NCBI GenBank assembly: GCA_015852425.1
Contig: JAAAIG010000817.1
Span: forward strand, 1-17,138
Length of the DNA stretch: 17,138 bases
Source: Gryganskiella cystojenkinii
Taxonomy: Eukaryota > Mortierellomycota > Mortierellomycetes > Mortierellales > Mortierellaceae
Direction of reading: 5' to 3'
This document shows, piece by piece, positions 1 through 9,522 of this stretch; position 1 is the stretch's first letter; the number at the start of each line of letters is the position of its first letter. The position numbers and the translations under genes were made by a program. The notes beneath the pieces are model-generated. The model made no database searches and was not told where the DNA came from. It saw only the letters and a list, made by a program, of their open reading frames with translations.

Positions 1-52
1 GTCCTGTCCTAGGAAAGGTCATCCCGCCTTGTCCTTAGTCCGCGTTCACGAC
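1..52. repeat. Truncated LTR-like end
   Basis: The first 52 bases resemble the last ~55 bases of the LTR-like block ending at 2579. Both contain a CCTTAGTCC core and finish in GTTCACGACA or GTTCGTGACA, roughly 75% identical by eye. It ends in CA, as LTRs do, and lies just beyond the transposase pseudogene's stop codon. The rest of the repeat would lie outside the window. It is most simply the 3' end of a solo LTR of the same family as 2341-2579. The sequences after the two copies differ, so they do not look like the two ends of one element. Confidence 0.4.
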
Positions 53-711
53 AAATACTGTATATTCACATTTACTCGATTCCTATCTTAAACTATTGAA
101 ATCTTTCACTGCTGCCATGACTTGAACTCGCTTTTTCTCTCCTCTTTCCTTCTGAATGGCTTCATAAACTCGCTTAACCCTCTCGGTCATTTCCCTAGGC
201 GAACCAGCAGGTAACACACGAATTCCATCCGCCACTGCGACACCTCTCTCATCACCGGCATTCTGTTCATGGATGCCTTCAGGAGGGTTGATTTGAGGTG
301 CTCACTCATAAGCAGGATCGTTCATTGTCCTTGCAGCCTGGCCTGTTAGTCACAAATGCTCCACAACCCTATCGTCACCTTGGTTGGGATCGTAAAACTC
401 GCACAGGTAAGTTTCCTTTGTGAGATCCTCAGATGGGAAGCACTTCCGGACAACATTGTGCAAGACCACAGCGGCAGCAACAAACATGCAGACCCTATGT
501 AAATCTGGCTGGCTGGTGATGGTTTACCGAAGTGTGTGCACCCCTCTCCACTTCATCTTGAGGATCCCAAAGCCATGTTCAACAACGATATGAGCAGACG
601 CATGCTCTTCATTGAAGGCATCAGCGCCTGGAGTTCTCTCCTCTGGATCTTTTCCCTTAAATCGAGTCATGACAGTTTCGGAGGTGCCATAGGCTGCATC
701 AGCAAGGAGGT

Positions 712-720
712 ACTCGAATC
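712..720. repeat. Left 9-bp target-site duplication
   Basis: ACTCGAATC here is repeated exactly at 1168-1176. Removing 721-1176 rejoins the transposase frame between ...PAKFF-stop-GFE and YLLADAAYG, so the two copies mark the insertion site of the miniature element. A 9-bp duplication is typical of Mutator-like insertions and less usual for hAT elements (8 bp). Confidence 0.8.
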
Positions 721-1167
721 AGCGTTTCTCAACTTGTGAATCGAATCGAATATGAGCTTTATTCGCATTTGATTCGATTTTTGCGAATCAAATTACAGAT
801 ATATTCGCATTCGCGTAGTGCGAATAATGATCTCATTTGCATTCGCAATTTATTCACATTCGCATTCGCATTTAGTGTTTCTCAAATGTCGAATCGAATC
901 GGGAGTCGAATTTTTCCTTACATGCGATTACTGCAGAAAATCGTCGAATCGAATCCGAATCGAATCGAATATTCATCGAATTTGAGAAACACTGTTCGCA
1001 TTCGCATCTTCTATCTAAGTAAAAATTGCACCAAATAAAAATTACCCTGAGTAACTGCGAATAAAATGTGAATGCAAATAAATGCGAATGCAAATGAGAC
1101 CCTTATTTGCACTATGTGAATCGAATGCGAATTGAATGCAAATAGCGAATATTCATGAGAAAATCTA
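721..1167. mobile_element. MITE-like non-autonomous DNA element (outer)
   Basis: A 447-bp AT-rich block interrupts the Harbinger transposase and is bounded by the 9-bp duplication ACTCGAATC. Its left end AGCGTTTCTCA (721-731) is an imperfect inverted match (9 of 11) to TGAGAAAATCT (1156-1166) at the right, with one extra base outside on the right. The interior is almost entirely short words built on ATTCG, GCGAAT and TCGAAT in both orientations. It has no coding capacity; apparent reading frames in it follow from the repetition. The termini resemble those of the nested element at 874-993. Assignment to a Mutator-like family is inferred from the 9-bp duplication only. Confidence 0.75.
874..993. 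mobile_element. Nested MITE-like element with perfect 14-bp inverted repeats
   Basis: AGTGTTTCTCAAAT at 874-887 is the exact reverse complement of ATTTGAGAAACACT at 980-993, which makes a compact 120-bp element. One base outside each end lies an 8-bp direct repeat TTCGCATT (865-872 and 995-1002), which could be a target-site duplication. The host DNA is full of TTCGCATT-like words, so that match could be chance. The motif CGAATATTCAT next to the right end (966-976) also occurs next to the outer element's right end (1146-1156), so the two are related copies. An alternative is an internally rearranged single element. Confidence 0.65.
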
Positions 1168-1176
1168 ACTCGAATC
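1168..1176. repeat. Right 9-bp target-site duplication
   Basis: Exact second copy of ACTCGAATC, matching 712-720. It directly follows the right end of the outer miniature element and is followed by the continuing transposase sequence (GFE codons on the minus strand). Confidence 0.8.
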
Positions 1177-2340
1177 CTCAAAAGAATTTAGCCGGATGGT
1201 TGTAGAGGTTGGAGGTCTTATATGCTGCGGAATCATGGTATTGGCCCGGGTATCCTGATAAAAATGAAATGAAAGCACCTCAATTGTCGATCACTCCTGT
1301 GGCACCCAGGGCGAACACCTTTTTCCTTGTATAAAAGGAATCCTTGTCGAATGTTGGCACTTGGTAGAGTTCAAAGTGTGTGCCATCAAGACATCCGAGT
1401 ACCTCTGGAAAACCATGCTTTTGATGGACAGCAGCTTTGATGCACGTTTTCCCTTCGTCATTGGGCCATGATACAAACAACTCAATGTTTGTGCAGAGGG
1501 CGGTCACCACACGATCAGTGTACTCTTTGACGGAACCTTCAGACACACCCATAATACCAGCGATGGCATCAAAACCTGTGAGGGAACCATCATGTCCGAG
1601 TCGCATGAGGGCAACCTTGAGCTGTATCTCGACTGACTGCTGGTGTCGCCTCCCTTTGTGCTGAAAGACAGGGTGGACCTCAATCATTTTCCTGACAAAC
1701 TCGAATGATTCAGGGGTCAACCATAAGATCCGTTTGGAAGCTGGCATGTTCTCTGGGACAAGGTAGCTATCCCTGTACTCATTGAAAGTGAAGTCATTAC
1801 TGAATACTCTTTCAACAAGATACCTGGATGAGTGGTATAGGCACCAGAGTTCAACCGCTGCAACCAACGTGTTTGACGCAACAAGACCGTCATTTCTGTT
1901 TTCTTCAGCTTCATTTCGTGCCTTGACGGCCTCATAAAGAACAAGCTGACTGAGGACCTGGATCCATTGTTCACGAGGCGTCTTAGGGTGCCGTGAATAG
2001 TTGTGGAACCTAGGGAGGAGCTGGACATGGAGAGGAGGCATGGGGACTGGTGTTGAAGTGGGACTGGAAAAGAAGAAAAGGAGTAATGAAATAAACGCTT
2101 GATGTTGGTTGAGCTTCTTGAGATGACTAAGAAGCAAGTGAATACAGCGTTTTCATCACAAAGAAACGGCGTGCTGCCGTGAACGCATTTTTGAGGAGTA
2201 ACTTCGCGCTGCGAACTTTTATTCCAGTGCAAAATCGTTTGGTGTGACACAAAAAAAAACCTCTCCCTGCCACGAACTCGAACTTTTGATTTTTGAGGAG
2301 GGCTAATGTCCCGATTTGGTTACACTGCCACATTTCTCCC

Positions 2341-2579
2341 TGTGTACAACCTCAATTGACAGGCAGGCACAGCCCGTCCCCATAAGATAGTATAAATAGA
2401 CCCTTGACCCCCATCTTAGTTTAGTTCGTTACCTAGTAACTCAAATACAGTACATACCCTTTGTCACCTTGCCTCCCTCAATCTCCTCTCTCTGTTGCCT
2501 TCCTCCTTCCCCCTGCCCTTGTCCGTAATCTGGTCTTGGGAATGGCCATTCTGCCTTGCCTTAGTCCTGGTTCGTGACA
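2341..2579 (+). repeat. Probable solo LTR
   Basis: This 239-bp block starts TGTGTACAAC and ends TTCGTGACA, so it has the TG...CA ends of an LTR. It contains a TATA-like TATAAATAGA at 2391-2400, followed by a pyrimidine-rich stretch, as in the promoter and leader part of retrotransposon LTRs. Its last 55 bases are repeated imperfectly at 1-52. No retrotransposon proteins (gag, RT, integrase) appear in the window and no flanking target duplication is visible, so the left boundary is a guess. Confidence 0.45.
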
Positions 2580-2893
2580 TTTTATCACAAACAGATCAAT
2601 ACCTGTAGGGCAAGTCATAACAACAGTTGCAAAACAAAGTTTCAAGGGAACTGACGAGATTGCTAGAGATAGGTACTCCAGTCCCTGTCTTCCAGACCCT
2701 TTTCTCTTCAGTTTGCAATAACTTACCTAGAGTACAGGCATGCCAATTGTAGTGACGTCTGACCCACATTTGTTCCTTGTGATGTTTTCATGTGGAGAGA
2801 ACGGCATGAGGATGTATGATGAGAAACAGATGGACAGATGGATGACCCTTGCAACGAAAATACAACTGAACATATAAAATAAAATACTGTAAT
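2580..2893. other. Intergenic stretch, no gene seen
   Basis: Between the LTR-like block and the kinase stop codon I see no convincing coding frame, tRNA or repeat on either strand. It should contain the 3' UTR of the kinase gene, which ends on the minus strand at 2894. No AATAAA is visible on the minus strand close to the stop; only AT-rich sequence at about 2870-2890. Confidence 0.5.
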
Positions 2894-5856
2894 TTAATGG
2901 CTGCTGCCTGCTGAAGCTAAGACTTGTCTTGCAATCCTCCGTTGATCAATACGCCGCTCTCCAAGCTGCAGAGATCCGTTTAGAATCATCCTGGCCAATG
3001 TCTGTCGTTTCTGAATGCCTTCTGCATGCCTCCACCGAACCAGCAAACTCAGGACCTGGTTCCTGTTCACAGTCTCCGTCACACGGTAGCAGACGTCCAT
3101 GGCATGCTCCAGAGATGATTGCTCCGACATGCTGAATCCGTATATTAATAGGGGAAAGGGCACAAGTAACAAGAACAAAAAATTAAAAAGGAACGTGGGA
3201 CAAAGAATGTAAGCCAGTTTGGTCGATATTGTTAAATAATGTCAATGTGGTTTGCTATAGGCACGTACCTCAGATCCGTCTCCAGTAGCACCTTGACGCA
3301 CTGGAACCGCACTCTAATGGAGGCTTCAGCCAATGCATTGTTCTCTTGACAGCGTATGTTTGGATCAGCACCGTAGTCCAAAAGTGTCTCCACCAACTGC
3401 GCATTATCGTTCAAGATAAAAGTCGTCATCAGGGGTGTGCGCTTTTCGCTATCCTGTGCATTTGGATTGGCGCCTTTCTCCAACATGTACACCAGTAATT
3501 CGTGCGAGTTACGACCATATTGGGTCAAAAGATGAAGAGGCGTTTGAGAACTATCATCAAGTTCGTTCATATTCAATAATGAGCCAGCAGATTCGCACAA
3601 GAGCTTCATCACCTCAAAGCTGTCGCTCATGGCGGCTGCGTGAAGCGGTGTCCTCCCTGACATGGTATCGTAGGGCTCCATAACGCGAGCACCTTGCATT
3701 AGGTGCCAATGGACAGCTTCCAGATTGCCGTTTCGACACGCAGTGAAGAAGTCCTTGATGTTGGTCTTGCCATTCCGTGGCATCCAGGGCGAGCCACTGT
3801 TGCTCCTGCTGCTACTAGCTGAGTCTATCTTTTGTTTTTGCCCGTTAGATCCCGTGACTATGTTGTTCAGTGCCACATTGAGCTCTGTAAGAGTAAGACT
3901 TGAAGTAGTATTTGAGGAAGGATAGGCCACAGACTGCACTTGCACCGGTGGGACATAAACATTGCGATTATGGGGATGCGGCGACGGTACAATTGCGGGT
4001 TGGGGGTACTGGTATGGCTGGCCAGGCATGGGAATCGGCGAAGGCATAGAATGGCTTGGAGATGCAGCCACTAACTCGTCTGGTCGTTCCTCTCCAATAG
4101 GCTTTTGGGACGGCACTATAGGCGACAAAGGCCGCGGCAACGTACTACCATTACCAAGGCCATTTTGGCGACGAGTGTTCAAGGTCTGTATCCATTTCGG
4201 ATGCGTTCCAATGGTCGTTGATACGGGACTTTGTTGATTGTCCAGAGATTTATCTATGTAAAGGTAAAGGGATGAGCAGTAAGGAACGATGTTGCTCCAT
4301 TGAAGTTTTCCGACAACAACAGCATCAGCAGCAGCATTTTTTTTTGAGAGACAGTGCATTCTCTATGCTTACCGTCAATGACTCTGCACGCATCATATTC
4401 TTCTGCAAGGACACTGTCGACATCCGCGGTGTTCACGCTTGTCGTCATGTGGTGCTGCTTGGAAACGCCATGTTTTGGGACAAGGGGCGAGATGTTGGCA
4501 ACCTGCTGGGTGGGATAGACGCCAACTGACCGCGAGGCTGCAATCCTTGGAGCAGCAAGTCCGTTGATGGGGGCCGACCTTCGCAAGGGCTCATGATCGA
4601 CTAATACCGCGTGAGTTTGTGTAGGTAATGACCTTGTGCCAGGTAAGCAGTGGATGGGGTCAATCCTGACCACGATATCGTCTTGCCCATTGTAGGTCGC
4701 GAGCATCGAGTCCAGGTGCTTCAAGATGGTGTGCAGCGAGGGTCTGTTCACAGGTTCGCCATCCCAGCACAGCTGATATAGGTCAGAGTATTCCACTGGC
4801 GTGCCGGGCACGATTTCCTCTCGTCGTCCCCTCATGATTTGGAAGGGTAAAAGATAGTTTTCTCCGTCTCTATCGAATGGAGGGTAGCCAGAAGAGAGTT
4901 CCCACATAATGACACCAAGACTGTAAACATCCGAGCTGTGGTCAAAGGGCGAGTTTTTGAGTCGTTCCGGAGAGATGTAGGGGACCACGCCTCGGACGCC
5001 GTTGTTCGAGTTGGCCTTGTTGACATAACGGGACAGCCCAAAGTCGGTGATCAATGCTCGACCACTCTGATCGATGAGAACGTTCCTAGAATGGAGATCG
5101 TGATGGCAAATGTTGTCCTCATGAATGAAGCTGATTCCGGCAGCGACATCTCGGGCGAGCCGCATCTTATTGACCCAGTCCAGTGACTCAAAGTGCCGCG
5201 AGAGATAGTCACGCAAGCTGCCCTTGCCGGCGAATTGAAGGACCATCCCGTAGTCGCCGGTGCTCTTCATCTGGGTGATGCCATAGAATTTGACAATATT
5301 TTCGGAATCCTGAACCAGTTTGTGTATCCCGACCTAAGATGTAATATGCATGTCACCTAATGACGATTAATATTATTGAATGTGCGACCATGTTCCTCTT
5401 TTTTGGGTTTCCGCATTGGGCAGACCAAGACTCGACTCGTTACATGTCTGCGCATACGCGCACACACCGACAGACACACAAAAAACACACATACACACGC
5501 ACAGGCGCGCACGCCAAGAGCGGGAGAGGCGAGAAAACAAAAGACACAGCCCCGTGACAAAAGGCAAAGCAGTGAAAACCGACAAGGACGGCGGGAGGAA
5601 ACAGACGTGAGTTGGGTGCAGAGTACATTACCTCTTGAATAAAGTCTGCGGGGTTGTACAGCACTTTGACAGCGACACGCATGCCGCGCCAGCGACCGGC
5701 ATGGATGATGCCAAAGCCGCCACTGGCGACGCCCATCTCGAGGTGATGAATATCATTAAAGTCAATCAGGCGCAGCAGCTTGTCCTTGATGGCACCTTCG
5801 AGCCAGTGCTTCTCCTTGTCGTTCAGCAGGACCACGGGCGCTGTGAGGTCAGCCAT
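2894..5856 (-). CDS. TKL-type protein kinase with C-terminal ankyrin repeats
   Basis: Predicted 802-aa signalling protein that phosphorylates Ser/Thr (or Tyr) residues; substrate unknown. Exons, minus strand: 5856-5632, 5333-4373, 4253-3269, 3131-2894. All introns are GT-AG (donors GTAATG, GTAAGC, GTACGT) and all joins keep frame. Kinase domain is about residues 35-300: glycine loop GVASGGFG at 42-49, VAVK Lys64, likely alpha-C Glu75, catalytic CHHDLHSRN with Asp154 and Asn159, DFGLSR with Asp172, and ISPE at 195-198 in place of APE. The catalytic Arg of HRD is His153, so this is a non-RD kinase. A Pro/Ser-rich linker (about 300-555) precedes ankyrin-type repeats at about 559-723 (GRTPLHAAAMSDS, SQTPLHLLTQYGRN, YMLEKGANPNAQ, LLDYGADPNIR). 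A 79-residue tail has no recognised domain. No signal peptide or membrane segment is seen, so it is probably cytosolic. Start chosen as the first Met ahead of the glycine loop. High confidence in the domains; specific orthology not claimed. Confidence 0.88.
5459..5502. repeat. Imperfect CA-rich microsatellite in kinase intron 1
   Basis: An interrupted (CA)n/(GT)n tract with alternating purines and pyrimidines lies inside the 298-bp first intron (5334-5631) of the kinase gene, the longest intron in that gene. On the transcribed strand it is a GT-rich run. Open frames through it on both strands are products of the simple sequence, not exons. Confidence 0.7.
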
Positions 5857-6154
5857 GCGGGCACGACAACAACAATGACGGCGGGATTAGACTTGAGAAA
5901 AAAAAGAGATGATGATAAAGAGAGAGAGAGAGAGCGAGCGTATGTGTGTGTATGTCAAGGGAAAAGAAGCCGAGAAAGGGACATGACGAGTGGAGGGAAG
6001 GGGGAGGTGAAATAAGGGGAGGGGGAAGGAGGGAGAAAAGGTGCGCTGCCCAAATAAAATTTTGGTTGTTTTGTTGTTTTTGCCACCACCACACATCGAC
6101 GAAGCGCTCTTCTTTTTCTTTGGTTGCTCTGTTTATTGTTGCTATTGTACAATG
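5857..6154 (-). promoter_or_regulatory. Intergenic region: kinase promoter and upstream gene's 3' end
   Basis: The 298 bp between the kinase start and the LIM-binding gene's stop hold a (GA)n tract at 5919-5934 and a long purine-rich stretch at about 5955-6040, which reads pyrimidine-rich on the minus strand. Such C/T-rich tracts just upstream of start codons are common in fungal promoters. No clear TATA box was seen. Promoter role is inferred from position. Confidence 0.45.
6132..6137 (-). promoter_or_regulatory. Polyadenylation signal AATAAA
   Basis: AATAAA on the minus strand, about 18 bp past the stop codon of the LIM-domain-binding gene at 6155. Position and sequence fit a cleavage/polyadenylation signal for that transcript, though it is rather close to the stop. 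Confidence 0.5.
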
Positions 6155-7673
6155 TCATGACGCTGCGTGCGCTGCGTTTGAAGGTCCAGCCGCCATCGGC
6201 GCCATCGACGGCACTACAACGCCTCCACTCTCGGCAACTACCCCAGATCCTCGAGGGAGCAATTGTTGTTGTTGTTGTTGTTGAAGACTCAGTCGAATTT
6301 GTTGATGCTGTTGCTGTAGAGCGAGCTGTTGCTGCTGTAAATACTGTTGCGGTTGGAAATCCAGCTCAGTACCTCCAGATGGACGCATCATAGTCGGTAC
6401 CAGTCCAAGACCCGACCCGCGCCCTAGTCCTTGCTCAAGTTGGCTGCCCTGAACGGTCCCTTGCCCCGCCTCGGTTCCGTTCTGGTCACCCATCACGCTG
6501 ACCTCTACTTCGTGGCCCAAGGTAGACGCAGCAGTAAACGGCAACAGACCACTTCCTCCTGTGAGCAGACCCTCGGGCGTCGCAAGGTCCGACAACGTCA
6601 CAGTGGTGGAGTAATACGGATTGGTGGTCACCATTAGGCTGTCGATCTTGCCCTGTACTGCAGTACTAGAGCCCGATGCTCTCCCTTGCGGTCCAGCCGT
6701 CACGGAGATTGCCTCCTCACTCGGCTGATGGTTATCAGCACCTCCTACTCCTTCTGCCACTGTACTCGACTTTCGCTTGGTCGCCGAATCTTTCCTTCCG
6801 CCTCCTTTGCGACTCCTTCCTGTCCCATTGTTGCTCGTCGCGGCCCCAGATTTGACACTGTTGGACGGGATCGAAGCATTCGATGAGCTCAGCGTAGGTG
6901 TGGCTGACGCTGTTCGAATGCGCTTGGTAGTTTTACTTGGTAGCGCTGGAGTGCTGGCAGCTGCCGAAGGCAAGAAAGTTGGCGACATCATCGAAGGAGA
7001 CGATGCTTGCCTCGGCGAACCTGTCAGACTTAAACCAAGCCCAGCACCTTGTCCCGGTGTGGGGCTGTGATAGTCACCACCGACAACGCTGATATTGGAG
7101 ATGTTCTGGTTCATCATCGGGGTAATCATACCCACGCTCACATGAGCCTGTGCTATCGCCATAGCCGGCGATGGTGCAGGCGAAATCACGACCCCTGAAT
7201 CGCCTGGGCTGCAGCCAACAGATGTTCTGCGCTTCATAGATCTTGGAGACATTGACAATTGGTTTAAGCCGTGCATCGATCCATTGGACGATACACCAGC
7301 ACTATATGCTGGCCCTAGAGATATGCCATAATTGCCCATCAGTGTAGGGGAGTTTGCTTGTGAATGAAGGCTCAGTTGTCTCGTCCTGATGAGATTGTGC
7401 CGCTCCCGAAGTAGCTGCGAATATGCCGCAAGAGAATCTGCAAGAGGAATTACACGTTAGATCAGATGGCTACAGCATTACTCCAAGAAAGAGGGTATAC
7501 AGAGACATACACATCTCAAAATACGTACCGACAGCTCCTAGTTTGGTGTGTGCGCTATGCTGGATCAACTCGCTCATCTTGGAAAAGACGTCCGAAATCT
7601 AACACGGATTATTGGAAACAAAAGAGTGTCAGAAAAATTAATATAGGTCAGGGTCTATGAAAAAGAGAGAGGT

Positions 7674-7704
<31 letters not shown>

Positions 7705-9522
7705 AGGACACACACTTACATCCAGTAAGCGCATTGACTTCGTGGGGACCCCAAACTCATTTATAATAGTTTCTGGTACGCTCTGGGCGAGCTTTTTCGG
7801 TGTGGAGACGGCACGCTTCGAGCCGGTTTTTTTCTTTCCTTCCTGTTTTACCTCAACAGGATCAGCCGAGGGATATTCCCTAAAGTCGACGGTTTTTAAT
7901 TCCAGAAGATCAAACTTGTAATCGCTTGAAAACGTGGCCTTTAAGGTGCCTGTAGCAATCACCTGAACCAAACACGAATATAATTGTTGTCAGCGACAGT
8001 CTGCAAATGGATAAAACATTAAAACTCCCACAAAAAAAAGTTGCCATTCCGTGTACCCGAGATCCGTTCTTGAAGTGAGAGACTAGCGTCATATTGGAAC
8101 ACTCTGCGAACAAAGGCGACGAGGAGTGATGGACAGTTGCTTTGTCGAACATTAGTTGGATTTCGTTCACTCCAGCTTCTACATTCCCGAGATAATATCG
8201 CGGAAGTGTGGCCGCGACAAGTTCTACATTAACAGCGATTTAAAAAAAAAATTAGTAAAAATTTCCTGAAAGAATGTTGATCAATGCGAGGTTTTCCATC
8301 GTCCATACCGTACGTCCTTGTTTCCTGTGAGCTAGGATTTACTAAGATGTACCGCAGTCTTCCGCCTTCGCCATAAAAGTTGAAAACCAACCTCTGCCAA
8401 AATTGAAGTGATTCGTTCTACAAAGCGAAGGAGATAAGTAGAGAACAGGCGTAATTTCAGTACGTGTGACGAATGAGCTAGAAGTGAGTTTCCCGCGGTC
8501 GATCAAGCTACTGTACCTCCGATTGCAGTGAGAGTTGCTGAGCAAACTCCATCAGTTTTAGAACCACTCTGGATTCACGTTCCTCGGGCGTATCTACTTC
8601 AGACAATCTAATACGTAGGTAAAGAAATTAGCATTCTATGGAGCAATGCAATACTCGACCACTTGAGATCATTTTCTTACCCGCCTATAACCTGTGATGA
8701 CAACTGTGGCTGATAGATGGCCTGGGAGTGGGGTACGGATATTTGGTTAGACACGACGCTCCCTGGTTGCCCCATGGTGTGCTGCATAGGCGTAGAAGCC
8801 ACTTGTGAGTCTTGAGTTTGCATCTGTAATTGCAACTGCGCTTGTTGATGATGAAGTTGATGCTGGACTTGCTGTTGTTGCTGCTGCTGTTCTTGTTGAT
8901 TTAAATGCTGTTGGTGCTGCTGAGGCTGAGGCTGAGGCTGATGCAGATGTTGCAGTTGTAGTTGCAGCTGTTGCTGTTGCTGAAGCTGTTGCAGTTGAAG
9001 ATGCTGTTGTTGTTGTTGCTGTTGAAGTCGCTGCTGTTGATGCTGCATTTGAAGGTTAAAAGAGGGGTCCTGGTGGAGAGGCGGTCCGGACGAGGAAGTT
9101 AAATACTGAGGTACGGTTTCTGAAAGATGGTTCGACATAGTTGGCACCTGTTTCTGCACTAGCTGACTATAGAGCTGTGGCTGCTGCTGCTGTTGCTGTT
9201 GTTGTTGTTGTCGTTGCTGAAGCTGGAAGTGTAGCTGTAATTGTTGCTGCTGCTGCATGTTTGCACGTTGCTGTGATTGGTGCTGTGGCGACATGTGCTG
9301 CATCTGCATCCGTTGCTCTTGCTGTTGGAGCTGTAGGACCTCCTGTTGTTGCGGCGGCTGCGGCTGCTGCAATTGTTGTTGTTGCTGTTGTTGTTGCTGA
9401 AGTTGCTGGACGAGAAGAGGCGGTCTCCAGGGCTGGGGTTGAAGTGACGGAACCTGGACTGGGGGCTGCTGTTGTGCTGCGATGGAGGGATCCTGCACAA
9501 CAGTGGAGTCGGTGAGTGGCAT
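6155..9522 (-). CDS. LIM-domain-binding transcription cofactor (PtaB/Adn1/LDB1/SEUSS family)
   Basis: Nuclear adaptor that lacks DNA binding of its own and bridges transcription factors; fungal relatives (PtaB, Adn1, Mfg1) act in adhesion and filamentous growth. Exons, minus strand: 9522 (or 9576)-8681, 8607-8517, 8417-8309, 8223-8057, 7962-7720, 7598-7529, 7437-6155. All introns are GT-AG and every phase matches. From the Met at 9522 the protein is 934 aa. The first ~280 residues are dominated by Gln. The LIM-binding domain spans about residues 293-432: LKLMEFAQQLSLQ, LQFWQRLVFNFYGEGGRLRY, TRTYELVAATLPRYY, GVNEIQLMFDKA, FKNGSRVIATGTLKATF. Basic clusters KKKTGSKR, MKRRTSVG, TKRIRTAS and GRKDSATKRK suggest nuclear import. 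A second Gln tract lies near the Ser/Gly-rich C-terminus. The frame is open upstream to an acceptor-like TTGTAG at 9577, so an extra 5' exon is possible (for example ATG 10039-10037 followed by GTGAGT). Domain identity is strong; the N-terminus is not settled. Confidence 0.87.
7674..7701. repeat. (AG)14 microsatellite in intron
   Basis: Perfect dinucleotide repeat of 28 bp inside the 121-bp intron (7599-7719) of the LIM-binding gene. It reads as a CT tract on the transcribed strand, just downstream of the GTAAGT donor. Likely neutral, but long pyrimidine tracts near a donor can affect splicing. Confidence 0.8.
8860..9420 (-). repeat. Polyglutamine-coding repeat region
   Basis: On the minus strand this stretch is mostly CAG and CAA codons mixed irregularly, coding long Gln runs broken by Leu, His, Met and Pro in the N-terminal half of the LIM-binding cofactor. 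The mixed codons suggest an old tract kept at the protein level and not a recent pure-CAG expansion. The apparent Ala/Val-rich frames on the opposite strand come only from this repetition. Confidence 0.85.

Larger units (their letters stand above)
83..2137 (-). pseudogene. Harbinger/PIF-type DDE transposase, disrupted
   Basis: This is a decayed transposase of the PIF/Harbinger (HARBI1-like) superfamily, a nuclease that cuts and pastes DNA transposons. Reading the minus strand, an open segment (2137-1283) has a helix-turn-helix-like part (GFDAIAGIMGVSEGSVKEY) and then the first catalytic Asp in CLDGTH. The same frame continues past a stop to SGYPGQYHDSAAYK, which matches the conserved G-x-HDS motif with the second Asp. 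After the 721-1167 insertion it resumes as EYLLADAAYG, then VVEHGFGILK with the catalytic Glu, then a VCMFVAAAVVLHNVV helix, and ends at TAG 83-85. In-frame stops lie at 1280-1282, 1178-1180, 524-526, 350-352 and 302-304. Insert plus duplication is 456 bp, so the frame is the same on both sides. The start at 2137 is only the first Met of the open segment and is uncertain. Terminal inverted repeats were not found. The family call is secure; the gene is clearly dead. Confidence 0.85.

Noticed and set aside
736..1093. Open frames on both strands across the ATTCG-rich block
   Set aside because: They come from the short-word repetition inside the miniature elements; composition is Arg/Ile/Ser-rich with no domain.
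720..1160. Possible CRISPR-like array from repeated CGAATC words
   Set aside because: Units are short, irregular, in both orientations, with no regular spacers and no Cas genes; the host is eukaryotic.
302..1282. TGA read as an amino acid in the transposase
   Set aside because: A TAA stop and an insertion are also present, and the other genes here end normally with TGA or TAA, so decay is simpler.
2127..2333. Short minus-strand frame upstream of the transposase
   Set aside because: No recognisable protein features and a different frame; probably non-coding sequence of the old transposon.
53..2340. One LTR retrotransposon with 1-52 and 2341-2579 as its two LTRs
   Set aside because: The interior holds a DNA-transposon transposase, not gag-pol, and there is no polypurine tract before 2341 or primer-binding site after 52.
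5360..5642. Several small open frames on both strands near the kinase gene's first intron
   Set aside because: They lie in a CA-rich intron; exon joining at 5632 and 5333 gives a continuous kinase domain.
8805..9515. Ala/Val-rich plus-strand frames
   Set aside because: They are the opposite strand of the polyglutamine codons.
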